A stretch of 64,000 nucleotides of DNA, from positions 34,472,001-34,536,000 of the forward strand of contig OZ017797.1 in assembly GCA_963969395.1 (NCBI GenBank), read 5' to 3'. Source of the DNA: Pseudoscleropodium purum. Its lineage: Eukaryota; Streptophyta; Bryopsida; Hypnales; Brachytheciaceae. Shown here one piece after another: positions 1 to 11,293 of this stretch. Position numbers and translations under genes: made by a program. Within the stretch, counting starts at the first letter, position 1. Each line of letters opens with the position of its first letter. The notes below the pieces were generated by a model, which was given only the letters and a program-made list of their open reading frames with translations, was not told the DNA's origin and ran no database searches.

Positions 1-3000
1 GACATTAAAATCTCACTTTAGATTAGGTTTAGGCTTTTAGATGATGTCTACAGCAAAGCTTTAAGAGAATTTTACATTGAAATTCGTGATGGGTAGTCTA
101 GATTAGGAAGGAAGAGGATTACTTGAAAAAATAATATATCTTCACCTAAAGTGTGTGTTCTCATAGAAAATATATGAAATCTTCCAACTTCAATAATCTT
201 GTCAATCCCTAAAACTTCATATGAGGTAAGAATTTTACTAGAGTACAAGGGCATCTTCTTACAATGCAATGATTGCCTTGAACTCAACCATGGGGAAGGG
301 AATTGTTCCAACTCAAAACACAAAAAAGATCATCATTAACACAAAAAAAAGATGTCAACAACAATAGGAAAGCTCAACTAAAATTGGAGCTCTAGCATAG
401 AGACAAACATAGTATAATACCTAGCTTAAGCAAAGAGCCCATTGTTTGGAAACATAACCAAACCCCAACTTGAAGTTCAGATGCCTAACTTGTTAGGTAG
501 TACAAGAATAAATGATACCCAAGCTAATGCTCTACAACAACAAAACCTAACTCAAACAAGCATATAAAATCTAGCCCTAGCAAGTTTTGCAAATGCCGCT
601 CACAAGTCTACCCAAAAGAGATAGTAGCCATATAACAATGATATCCAACATCCCATTGGTTACAAATGATTTAGAAAAGAGGAGTAAAAGGTACTTGAAT
701 TTCTCTACCAATTGGGATAGAGCAAATAAACAAAACATCGAGAGTTAGCTTTTGGAGCCAAATGTAGATAGACATTGGAAAAAAATTGGTTTGAGTAGTA
801 GATGCCTTGTTACTGGATAGTGAGACAGAATAGAGTGGATTAGCAACTAACAAGAACTAGATGACAACTTCCTTACGTGTCACATGATTGTACTCATGGA
901 ATATACAACAAACAATGATCTTTTCTACTTAGAAGATTCCAATCACTAGTGAACAATTGCAAAATCAAATTCAGTCCCTGCCCAATCATTCATAAAATTG
1001 TGCAACGACAATCCCCAATTCATCACTGGACTTAACATTTTTTTCATTCCTATGGTAACAATTCATGGTATAATCTAAGAACAATTTTTGGGGTATGGTC
1101 TTATCTTAGTTTGCTTTGTGCTCCCAAATGTCTTTTTGACTTAGTCTAGTTCCATATAAGCTAAGCTTAATTTTGTTTGGAAGCCACAACCAAATTAATT
1201 TCTGTCGTATACAATAGTTGATGTTGTCCTCTTGCACCTGCTTGTAATTGATGGACAGTTAGGGCGCTTCACAAATGGGTTGACCAAGTCGAGAGGCTGT
1301 GGGAGTTCATGGCCAAATTTTGGTCGAGAGTCTGTCGTGAGGCCATTGCCACGAAGGAGCTTGGGCTTCCATGTAGACACTTTGGAGGGTGACGGACTTT
1401 GGATTGTGCCGCCTTGTGTGAAGGGTTGAGAGGCCAAAGTCGGAGTTTTCTGAAATTTGATTGGTGTAAGCTGACGGACTCTCAACCTTGGGCCCATGTG
1501 TGAAGCAGCCCTTAGACCAAGTATGAACATGAGCAAAGATGTCAGGTACATGGGGTGAAGGGTGCCAGATGAACGTGGTTCATGGAACATGAGCTCCATC
1601 CCTGCTGTCCAATGTTGGATTGATAGTGCCAGGAAGTTGACATTGCAAGGTGCATGGACAAACTCAAGATTCGTACAGTAAGTTATACCTAAGTTATGCT
1701 CACTCCCTCCAAGAGTCCAAGTGCGGCAGCTGCACAAAAAAAATCCGATCCAATAAGTTTTTAACTTACAGATGCAATACGTTTTCATGATCAAATATGA
1801 TTAACTTGTCTGAGCAATGCATCTTCTTGGACAATGTACTGTACATATGGAAGTAAGTTTTGTGGTAGCACTGTTCCCTACATTGGAGAGGGGGATTGGA
1901 GAGACTGTTGGTGGATGCCCGATCATAGTCCCTGGTAAGGTAAGGTAAGGTAAGGTGAGGTAGTTGGTGAGTCTCTCTTGGGGGAGGAGGGAGGGATCCA
2001 TCAGCAGAAGGGAGGGGGATGGACTGGCACCAGGGCTACCTGGGTGTGTACTGTACACTCACTAAGTTATGTACAATTGCTTGTGGTGGTTATGCAAAGA
2101 GGGGAAGGGAGGGTGGTAACCCCTAAATGTTCAGATCCTTTTCCAAAACTGATGATTTGAGGAAAATTGTTATAGAGTGCTATTTGGATGAATATTTTGG
2201 AATCAATATACAAAATAAAGGTGTCGATTTTGAGTTTTAGATTCCATGCCTATAGTTAAATTCACTAGTGCTATCACCAATATTATTTTATAAATTTTGA
2301 AAGAGAAATTTAAAAATTACTTCTACATTCAATTACAAGCAAAATATTACCATTTTTTTGGAGTAAAACTTATTGGAATAGATTAGAAATGAGGTTCTCT
2401 TGATATGGTGATTTTTGAAATTTTTTTGGGTTCTTTACATCTATAACCTCATTTTTGCAAATCTAGTTTTGAACTACAATCAATGCAATTTTTGGCTTGA
2501 CACACTTCCACATTTGTAATTTTTTTAAAATATGAGTTTTAGTAACACCAAATGCAACCATTGGATAGGACATCAACTTGATAAAGTATCTCCAAAATTA
2601 AATGACTTTCATTCAAGCAATAATGAGAAAGAAAATTGAATTTCAATTTGTTCATTGTCCCAAAATTGAACATTGGAGCGCTTTAGGGTTAAGGAATCAA
2701 GTCTAAAGTAGTGCAATTAGCTTCTTGTGGAGGTCTAGCCAAGGGTGAATGTAAAAATAAATAAATAAATTGTATCATAATCATTTTATTGTTAATACCT
2801 CTGGAGGCTCATTTGGGGCGTGTAATTGAAAATATGAATTCAAAATTTGTAAAAGAAATGAAAGGATTCCTTCATTTCCCCCAGGATAAAACATGAGGGA
2901 AAACCTTCTCCCCAAGAGGCTCGTTGCACTACTAAAGACTCTAAGCATCCCCACGCGTCTTGCAAAACGGATGACTTTATAAAGGAGATTGGTAGAACTA

Positions 3001-3432
3001 CCCTACCTGTCCTGTAAAACGGATGACTTGTTTAGTAGCCGGTTGACAAACAACATGATGAGTGGCAAAAAGAGGTCCTTTTGCTAGCCGGAGTTTGGCC
3101 TATTCATGGTTTGTATAACTCAATATGACAAAATCCCCTTCTTGATCTCCAACACTCACTGACAATCTTTTTCACTTGCTGCAACACTTTTGCAAATAAG
3201 ATATACTTTCTACAACACTTGTTCCGAGCTTTTTCAAAGTGTCAAGCCTTTGTTTGATGTTGGAGCCTCAATTCCGACACTTCTTTGATTCTCGATCTCA
3301 ACGTATGCCATTACATTAGCTTGTTAAGTGTGAATGGGTGCACCATTCAACTTGCAAAATGGATGGCTCTCCATTTTGCAAGCCAAAAATCCACCGCATT
3401 TTGCAAGGTGGGTGGTGATGCTCTCAACCATG
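1..3432. other. AT-rich intergenic DNA, no gene recognised
   Basis: No recognisable protein, RNA gene or clear element end was found. A stretch at about 1,200-2,130 is less AT-rich and holds a 199-codon open frame on the minus strand (1,195-1,794) and short plus-strand frames. None resembles a family I know, and both strands are open in the same place. A short (GGTAA)n run lies near 1,936-1,958. This part may be a decayed gene or element fragment. The rest is low-complexity A/T sequence. Confidence 0.5.
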
Positions 3433-4411
3433 TTAACCCTAGACCGCCCAAGAGGACAAAAAGTGTCCTCACATAGTTTTAAGTCCAATTGAAAGTAAAG
3501 TGACTTTTGTTTCTAATGTCTAAATTCAATAAAACTTATAGGAAAAGTTGTGTTTTGTCTTCTAGCTTGTGTGGTAGAATTTTTAGAACAATCCAAAATG
3601 AATCAAATTTCTGAAAGCTAGTCGAAGTTCACAAGTTCAATTTGAGTTCATCAAATTGCATTCAACAACTGCAACTTTGAGGGCTTGTATCTACTTCGTC
3701 AAATGTTTGTTTTCAATAAAATTTGTTGAATTATGTTCCCCTTTTAGTCTAATTATTGTGGTAAAATATTCATGTAAACTCAAGTTTCTTTGAATGTTTG
3801 GGAGCAATTCGAAGTTCAAAATCTAGACATATTTGGATCACAATGAACTTTGGCGGCTTGTTTCTACTCCATACAATGTTTGTTTCCAATGATTTTTTTT
3901 GGTAAAGTTGTGCATACTAGTCTAGTTTGTGTGGCTAAAATTTCACATCAATACAAGAAGTTATGAGTGACTGAAAAGCATTTTAGTAGAAGGAGGTTTA
4001 GGCTCATATGTGTTTTGGGTAACTTTTCTTGCTATTTTTTTACATTTCAAAACCTTTTTGCAAACACATTGAGTCATTTGAATGATATTTCTTTTCACCA
4101 ATGTGTTTGTATGTTGGTTTTGAATCACTTCATAGTTTCAAATTTATTTCATTTGAGTAGGTTTAGAAATCGAATTTCACCTCCAAATGTGTTGTCAGGA
4201 AAATTTCAGCATCTTTTTTCAACATTAAAACATTATTATCTTGCAATCCATGCGACCAAATGACTCCAAATTTGACTTATGTTATCTAGAACATGTTCAC
4301 TACAATAGTATACAGTTGAGATTTCTATAACCTAGTGACATTTAGATTTATAGCACTTCGAAAGCAATGATGTTTTTGAACCCAAAACGACCTTGGGCCT
4401 TCTAGGGTTAA
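3433..4411. mobile_element. piggyBac-like non-autonomous element, copy 1
   Basis: The segment begins TTAACCCTAGACCGCCCAAG. The reverse complement of its right end reads TTAACCCTAGAAGGCCCAAG, so the termini are inverted repeats matching at about 18 of 20 bases. Each is bounded by TTAA, the target site used by piggyBac elements, and the CCCTAG start resembles known piggyBac termini. Length is 979 bp and no transposase frame is present. The 98-codon frame at 3,967-4,263 is not recognisable. Related copies of similar length lie elsewhere in the window. Assignment to piggyBac rests on termini and TTAA only. Confidence 0.6.
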
Positions 4412-4624
4412 GGGGCCTGCCTGGCCTGGGTGGTTGCTTCATGGCTGGGCTGCACAGGATTCCAGAGATGCACAAGCATCATGAGAGGGGGGACACAACA
4501 AATGTATTTGGCTTTGGAGTCCCCCAGACCACAGACCACACCCCACAAGTGATAAGTCACCTTAGATTGGCTGATAATTGAAAGACAACTTTGACGAAAA
4601 TCATAACAGAGTGACTGTGACTCT

Positions 4625-6351
4625 TTTAGACTACGGTCAAGAAGTGCACCTGTTGGTCAAGAAGTCTTGGCCAAGACATGACTATTTGAAGCAACCGGTG
4701 GAATGTTAGACAAGATGAAAAAATGATAAAATAACATGTGAAGAAGTCTTGACCGGTTGTAGTCTAAACACCATGCGGAGAACTCTTTTGGCCAACTTCA
4801 TTAATTGAAGTCCACCGGTGAACTTCACCTCCAAGAAAATTGAAGGCGGTCAAGAAACTCCAATGTTCTCTAAATTCTTCTTGAAACAATTTATACTTTT
4901 GGGTGAGTTTTTTCTTGTTGTGTGCTATTTTGTATGACTTCTTATTTTTTTCAAGTGGTTTTGGTGAATCTCTAAATTTGTATGCATTGATAATAGTTAA
5001 TTGAATTTTTTAAAAATAAATGGGCATTGTTGAATTAGGATAAACTTTGATGTTTTTTATGTCCTTACAAGGTTTAATTTAAAAAAAAAATTTCACTACC
5101 CACATAGTCCTCATCTTGGCTGCAAGTAAAAGGGAGCTGCGAGAAACCTGCCATCTCAAAAGGAGACGAAATAGCAACTCTGAAATACACACAACACCAT
5201 CACATTAGTAACAATTTCAAAGTTATATGCAAATGCACAACTTCCCAACAAATTGAATTGAAATTAGACCTTCCAACACAAAAAATCCAAGACAATAGAA
5301 ATGCCAAACATTGAGGTTACCTTGACCTCCCCTCCCACTAAACCTCCTTGTAATCAAACCCCAATCAGTCACTCGAGTTTTTCTCAATGTCTATGAAATT
5401 TATACCACAAAAACTAGAAAAAATTGTGCAACTTCTGACACAAGTCTCATAACATTTGGACCTTGCATCACTAAGATACAAGACGCCGAAGTTGACAGAC
5501 CCTAAGGTTACTTTCACCTCCCCTCTCACTACACCTCTTTGTACTCAAACACCAATAAGTCACTATATTTTTGCTCAATGTTTATGAAATTTATACCACA
5601 AACACTAGACAAAATTGTGCAACTTTCAACACAAGTCTCATAGCATTTGGACCTTGCATGACCAAGATACAAGATGCCGAAGTTGACAGACCCTAAGGTT
5701 ACTTTCACCTCCCCTCTCACTAAACCTCTTTGTACTCAAACACCAATCGGTCACTCGGTTTTTGCTCAATGTCTATGAAATTTATAACACTAAAACTAGA
5801 CAACATTGCGCAACTTTCAAAACAAGTTTCATAACATTTGAACCTTGCATGACTAAGATACAAGACGCCGAAGTTGGCAGTTGTTCAAAACACGTAATTT
5901 CTTTCAAACACCAAACTAACTAGGAATGTGCACAAGTTTTTGAACTCACCAAGATCACTTTGGAGACTTGAGGATTTGTGAAGAGCTACGTTGATCGAGT
6001 GAGAGGATTTGTTTGAAATACTTGAATTTGTAACAAGAGGAGAGTTGCAACAGCATTGCGATTCGTACGGGGAAAACAATATTTTATTGAAAGTAGCTCT
6101 TGACCAGAAGCCCAGTTTCTTGTCCGAGGGGTTGAGGCTGGACAAGAAACTTGGCCTCCGGTCAAGAACTCTTACAAAAAGTGTTGCCACCTAGGATGCC
6201 ATGTCATTTTTTCATCCATACTTCAAGTTCTCCACTGGACAAGAGTTGGCCGAGTGTAAACCCACTCCGGTCAAGAACAAGATTTGCTCCAATCATATTG
6301 CTCCATTTTCCTAGAATTCTTGACCGGTGCACTTCTTGACCGTAGTCTAAA
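4625..6351. mobile_element. 1.7-kb terminal-inverted-repeat element
   Basis: The left end reads TTTAGACTACGGTCAAGAAG followed by TGCACC, and the right end carries its reverse complement (about 6,326-6,351) almost perfectly over 26 bp. Inside both ends the words GGTCAAGAA and TTCTTGACCGG recur many times, like subterminal repeats. A second inverted copy of the terminus at 4,743-4,768 makes a 144-bp mini-element at the left end. No transposase is visible and no clear target-site duplication could be fixed, so the superfamily is unknown. A 191-bp tandem array fills the middle. Confidence 0.6.
5315..5880. repeat. 191-bp tandem repeat, about three copies
   Basis: The unit starts at the GGTTAC motif at 5,315, 5,506 and 5,697, giving an exact period of 191 bp twice. 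Copies two and three are more alike than copy one. The third ends near 5,880, just after the GCCGAAGTTGGCAG version of the unit end. A weak, degenerate fourth copy may precede 5,315. Short frames here, such as 5,529-5,720 minus, are by-products of the repeat. Confidence 0.85.
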
Positions 6352-6413
6352 CCGGCCCTTAATTTATGCCAATCCAAAGAATATAGTAGTGGTTTCTCTG
6401 TCTGAGAGAATGC

Positions 6414-7698
6414 TAAGGTAGGAGGCTCAAATGTTGGAGGGTCAATTTGAATGGCTCCTACAAATGGGCCGTGAACCATGCACAACATTTTGAAAATGGG
6501 TGATTCTTTTTGTCATCAAAAAATGGTAGTGAATGTGCTTCACTTAAGGACAATTATGAGTTCAAAATTGATTTTCAAATGAGCATTATTTGCTAGTAAT
6601 GGAGTTCTAATTTGACATAATGTAAAAAGCTAGAGTTCTTCATGAAGTATACTCATTATATTGATTACTTAATTACAATGGAGGACTATGCTAAATTTTT
6701 CACTTTTTGTTCATTAAGTGCTTGCTTTTCTGACAAAAACTAACCATTCAAAGCATTGTTTCCATTTGTTATTGTATTGTGTTGTTGTATTCAAAAGCAT
6801 GTTTGAATTTGTTATTGTTGTACCTATGAACAAGAATTGCGACCTATGGCTATAACCCTTTAATAATCCATATTTATTTCAATTCGACTCCAAAAATTAT
6901 GAAAAATTCATGATAGGATAGCCATCCCATTTCCAACCACTTGACCAATTATATATATTTGGAATGCAAGTTTTTTGAATTTGTAATTTTTTTCCATGTA
7001 CAAAAATATGGTTTGGAAGGATTTTGTGTTTTTCTAGAATTTTATTACACAAAATGTAATTACTATGAATTTTTTAGTGGAAGATTCTCTTTGACCTATA
7101 ATAGTGATATAGACCTTTCTATTTCTATCTATAGGCTAATTGCAAAATCAACCCGAGGCTTGGTTGCAATATTGTGAATCTTGTAGCTAATAGTAATGTG
7201 CCACAATTGCGTTGGGAATTGTGCCATAATTAATCATTACTCATCTCCTGCTAATCAAAAAGAGAATAGTCTATATCACAAGAAAAGGGGGCAGTGATTA
7301 GAAATGGGTTGGCTACTAATTTATACAATGCTTTTCTATTGCTTCCTTTGTCAAAAAAATTCAATACTTTTGGCTCTATAGATTTGTTTAGAGCATTAGA
7401 AGAGTTTTGGAGGGTCTAGAAGCCTGTTTCAGGCTTGTTCCCCATAGCTATTCCCCACAACAAGGGGAACGGCCCACTTTTAGAATTTTTTTCTCATACA
7501 AAAAAAAAATTAGTCTCCAAATGCAATTTTTTTTTTGGGTCAATGACGTGGCAGGGGCTCGGCCACGTCAGACCGCTACGTCGAACCTGTTTCCTGCATT
7601 CGCAGGCTATGATAACTCGCAAACATCCAAAAGCCCCAAAAATCTTCTAGTGACACATGTCTTTCTTTAAGTGCACCATTCAAGAGCCTCCTACCTTA
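6414..7698. mobile_element. Non-autonomous element with TAAGGTAGGAGGCTC ends
   Basis: TAAGGTAGGAGGCTC at 6,414 is matched by GAGCCTCCTACCTTA ending at 7,698, a perfect 15-bp inverted repeat, giving an element of about 1.29 kb. The outermost TA on each side may be a TA target duplication. The same terminal motif ends a shorter family at 51.7, 53.4 and 54.4 kb. No transposase is visible. A second MITE is nested in its right part (7,394-7,652). Confidence 0.55.
7394..7652. mobile_element. CATTAGAAGAG MITE, copy A
   Basis: The left end CATTAGAAGAGTTTTGGAGG is mirrored by the right end, whose reverse complement starts CACTAGAAGATTTTTGGGG. It is about 259 bp long. Near the left end lies a TGTTTCAGGCTTGTTCCCC block also seen in two other copies (19.0 kb and 47.2 kb). 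No coding capacity. The overlapping 87- and 71-codon frames here are incidental. Confidence 0.6.
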
Positions 7699-9664
7699 CA
7701 TCAAAAGCTCTTGTTAAAGGATTGATAGATCAATGGAAGAAAATTTCCAACTCAATTTAAATGCACAAACTACTAGTACTATGTCTATTAGGCAGGTTGG
7801 GAGGAATCGATAAAATATATGATCAAATTTTATGGGAAATTATTTTTTCTAATCTTTTGGTTTGGAGGTGAAATTGAAAATTATTTCTATATTTAGCATG
7901 TGTTGAACCTTGTTTCTTAGAAAATGTTTAATATTTAATATTGGGCCATAAATAAAAACATGGCCTAAGGAGACTAGCTAAGTGACCATCCGAATCACTA
8001 TTAAAGAAATTCATAAATCTACCCAATACAACCAAGTATTTGAAATCATGGTTGATGGCATTGGTAAGGTTTGAACTCTTGTCTCAACGAAGCTATGAAG
8101 TAACCATCCTCAGCTAAGTGGCATATATGTCTCTACACTTCATGCATGTGCAAAAACACTACAAGTATCTATTTGTAATTTGAGTGTGCTTGGACCAAAT
8201 CATAGTTGTAGATGAAAAGTGATGCAAATGATGATATAAAGTGATTGTGTGCTAGGTATAATTATATGCTACACTATTTTTTACCCCCATCATGCAAGTT
8301 GCCAACCCAAGTTCACCAAGTGGAAAAGAAGGGTGGATTGCGTAAATTGAGATTGTAAGCAATGGTTGACCACTTACATTGTAGGGCTTGTAACTCTAAT
8401 TGCAGCCTCAAAGTGTCAAAGGGGGAGTCATGTGTCACTGCAAGAAGCCAAAATGGATGCTTTCTCTTGCAAATTGCCTATAGCAAGCCAAAAATGGATG
8501 CTTGCTCTTATGAATCGATTACTACAAAATTTGTAGTCTTAAGCTTGCAAGAAGTGCACATCTTGCTCTTCATTTATGGTTCACCAAATATTTGTGAAAC
8601 CTACATCTTTGGAATCAGACTTATCCATTGATTTGTTATTATTTTAGTTCCAACTTCAACCAAATCTAAAAATCAAATCCCTAAGATCATTATGGAACTT
8701 TAATAAAAAAATTGCACTACTAGTATTTTCATGTGTAGAATTATGAAACTTTTAAGAAATTTTCATTTAAGCTTAATTATATTGTGGGTACTATGTCACT
8801 AGTAGAAAGGTCTTGGAGGCACCAAGCTACAACACCAAAGTTTGGTGTAAACCAATGTATACAAATTGTCACCAAATTGATGCATGAGTAGATCTTGGGC
8901 ATCAAGTTGTAATACTAAGGATCCATTTGGTCATTCTACATGATATTTATACTTCATATGATCATATTCATTATTTTTTCATGTAATAAAATGACAAATC
9001 AAAGAATTTTCTATATATGAGTTATTTTCTCAACCCATTATAAAAATATATTTATTATAAGCAATCAAAACAAAAATATTTAGCTTGAATTGTCTTCCTT
9101 TAAATGAAATTATTCTTGTCCATTTGAATGCTAATATAGTTCTTGTAATTCCGTAACACAACCATGCATTATTGTACAAAATCATAACAAAGTGAATTTT
9201 ACACAAATTTTGTAAGCTTTTAGTCTTCTCTTCTACTTCACAATGTCATATTGTGATGGATATAGGAATCCTACGAGATAATTTTTTTGACAATATAATT
9301 TTACATTGGTTGATATAATATTAATGACCAAATTTGAAATTGTGATTGAGAAGCTATCATATGTCTTCACTTATCATATTTGTATTTGTACAATACCATT
9401 TCAAATCCAACCAACAACAACTCTATGGTTAGATTACAAAATTCAACGTATCTAATTCATGTTTTGCAATGACTATTTTTCTCGATAATTAATTAGCCCA
9501 AAACTTAATATACATCAATCTTCACACAAATCACACAAATTCAAGAAAGGATCACATTGGAGACAAAATCCTTACACCCATTTCTACTAAAATTCAAGGT
9601 ACTATATCATTATGTCTTTTGTAGTGTTATACTATTATAACACTCAAAGTACCCAAGAAATGAA
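7699..9664. other. AT-rich intergenic DNA
   Basis: No gene or clear repeat boundary was found. A GGTTTGAACTC word near 8,068 recalls an RNA polymerase III B box in reverse orientation, but no matching A box or tail was found, so it is not called as a SINE. Confidence 0.4.
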
Positions 9665-10095
9665 GTTTTGACTTTTTGACTCATATTTAGGGCACTTAAT
9701 TGCTATAGAATATTATATATGAAGATTATACAATATGAAGTCCTAAACCTACATTTGATATTTGGTAGTCACTTTTTATAATCCAAGAAAGTTGGAATTT
9801 AGCCTTGAAATGAGATTTCCAAAGTTGGGATTTGGGATGTAGCTAGCATCCTTTAGTCTCTATGCTAGCATGTTTTCTACTAACTTAGAAGCAATTCACA
9901 CTACTTTCCAAGTTCCAACTTTAATAGTCCCAATTCAAGGCTAAATCTCTACTTTCTTAGATTGTAGAAGGTGAATAAAAAATAATAAATGTGGCAATTG
10001 GGATTCATATTGTGAAGGTCAAAGTCCCAGCTTGTTGCTTGTATAAATACCATAAAGCAATTATGTGCCCCCAAAATGGGTCAAAAAGTTAAAAC
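9665..10095. repeat. 431-bp foldback (near-palindromic) element
   Basis: The two halves are long imperfect inverted repeats. The left arm starts GTTTTGACTTTTTGAC. The reverse complement of the right arm starts GTTTTAACTTTTTGACCC and stays alignable for about 200 bp per arm, including a well-kept AAGAAAGT..GATTTAGCCTTGAA stretch near the centre (about 9,785 and 9,925-9,965). The loop is about 60 bp. A transcript would fold into one long hairpin. It is most likely a foldback MITE. Confidence 0.7.
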
Positions 10096-10457
10096 AATCA
10101 TTTTGTGGGCACTTTTATCATCAAATCTGTAGTGGAAAAGAATTCAGCCCACTAGCAAGCATTATATGGACTTTTTCTCTTCTTTGTATATCCAAAAAAA
10201 TTGTTGAGATTTGAAGGTCAAGTTGGGTTTCCATTTTGACATTTAAGTCCCACTTCATTTGTACTAGAACTTCCAAAAAGCTTTTCCATGTATGCATTTT
10301 GGAGTGATGTGAGATTTGGAACTTGGGACCTACAATATAGTATGAAGTCTCAAAGTCCTATTTTTTGCTTTTTGCAATTCAGATTTTGAAAATCCAATAG
10401 GACTTGAACCTTGGTGTGAAATAGCTTATAGTGAGTCTTAGAATAAAGTCTGACGGG

Positions 10458-10632
10458 AGAACTACCTTATGTGAAGGTTTAATTTGGCACTTAGGTCCCA
10501 AAATTGCATTTCCACATTAAATTCTCAAGGGACCATGTTACTCTCACACCTATCACAAGATGACATATGGCACTTTTTATTTACAAAAATGCCTATTTAT
10601 GACGAATTTGACCTTCACATAGGGTAGTAGTC
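10458..10632. mobile_element. Small MITE with ACTACCYTATGTGAAGG ends
   Basis: ACTACCTTATGTGAAGG at the left is matched in reverse by CCTTCACATAGGGTAGT at the right, an inverted repeat of about 17-20 bp around an about 135-bp core. No coding capacity and no clear target duplication. Confidence 0.5.
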
Positions 10633-10666
10633 TAATACCACACATTCAAGTCCTCAAGGAAGTTGC

Positions 10667-11162
10667 CTGGGGTGAACCGCCCTCCTTGCTTGTCCGTAAG
10701 GGAAAGCACTGAAATTTTTTATTTTTCACATTTGATAAAATTTGCAAATTCTGAATTCATATTTGCAATCAGAGGCACCAAGTTAGCTGGGAGAGGTGTA
10801 GAAGACAAATTATTTAGGCACAAAATAGTTTTAAATTTTTATTTTTATTTTTATTTTTTTACATGCAACCTTGGAATGATTGGTGCTGGGTGAGCAAGTG
10901 AGGGGGTCGGTGGTTCACTAGTCAGGGAGGATTGCCCCCTCTTTGCCCCATTAGAGGGTAAATGTCAAAATTGACTCCTATTTTGTGCCCCTTAAATTTT
11001 GGATTTCATCACATACCCTGGCTAACTTGGGGTCTCTGATTGCAAATATGAATTCAGAATTTGCAAATTTTATGATACGTGGCAAATAAAAAATTTCAGT
11101 GTTTTCTAAAGGGGCAGTAGAGGGGTCAATCCACCTTGCCCGTGGTTCACCCTGATCCAGGA
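10667..11162. mobile_element. Long-inverted-repeat element (about 0.5 kb)
   Basis: The arms at about 10,667-10,835 and 10,975-11,162 are inverted copies of each other. Both start with CCTGG...GGGTGAACC and share the block AAATTTGCAAATTCTGAATT. Because each arm is read in the same frame from its own end, the two arms encode the same short peptide motif (KFANSEFIFAIR). This is a consequence of the inverted repeat, not evidence for two genes. Confidence 0.65.
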
Positions 11163-11240
11163 AGCCCTGGTTGCCCTGTTTTTCCATTTCTAGTGACAGA
11201 AATTGTACATGCTCAGCTTGTGGGGGGTAAGTATACTCCA

Positions 11241-11242
11241 GG

Positions 11243-11279
<37 letters not shown>

Positions 11280-11293
11280 GATGATGATGATGA
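11241..11293. repeat. (TTA)n / (TGA)n microsatellite
   Basis: An uninterrupted ATT/TTA trinucleotide run of about a dozen units passes directly into a short ATG/TGA run. Read as protein it gives poly-Tyr followed by poly-Asp on the plus strand and poly-His/Asn on the minus strand, which creates spurious frames there. Confidence 0.9.

Noticed and set aside
1195..1794. 199-codon minus-strand frame
   Set aside because: No recognisable domain or upstream signals, and the opposite strand is also open. Kept only as a remark on the intergenic stretch.
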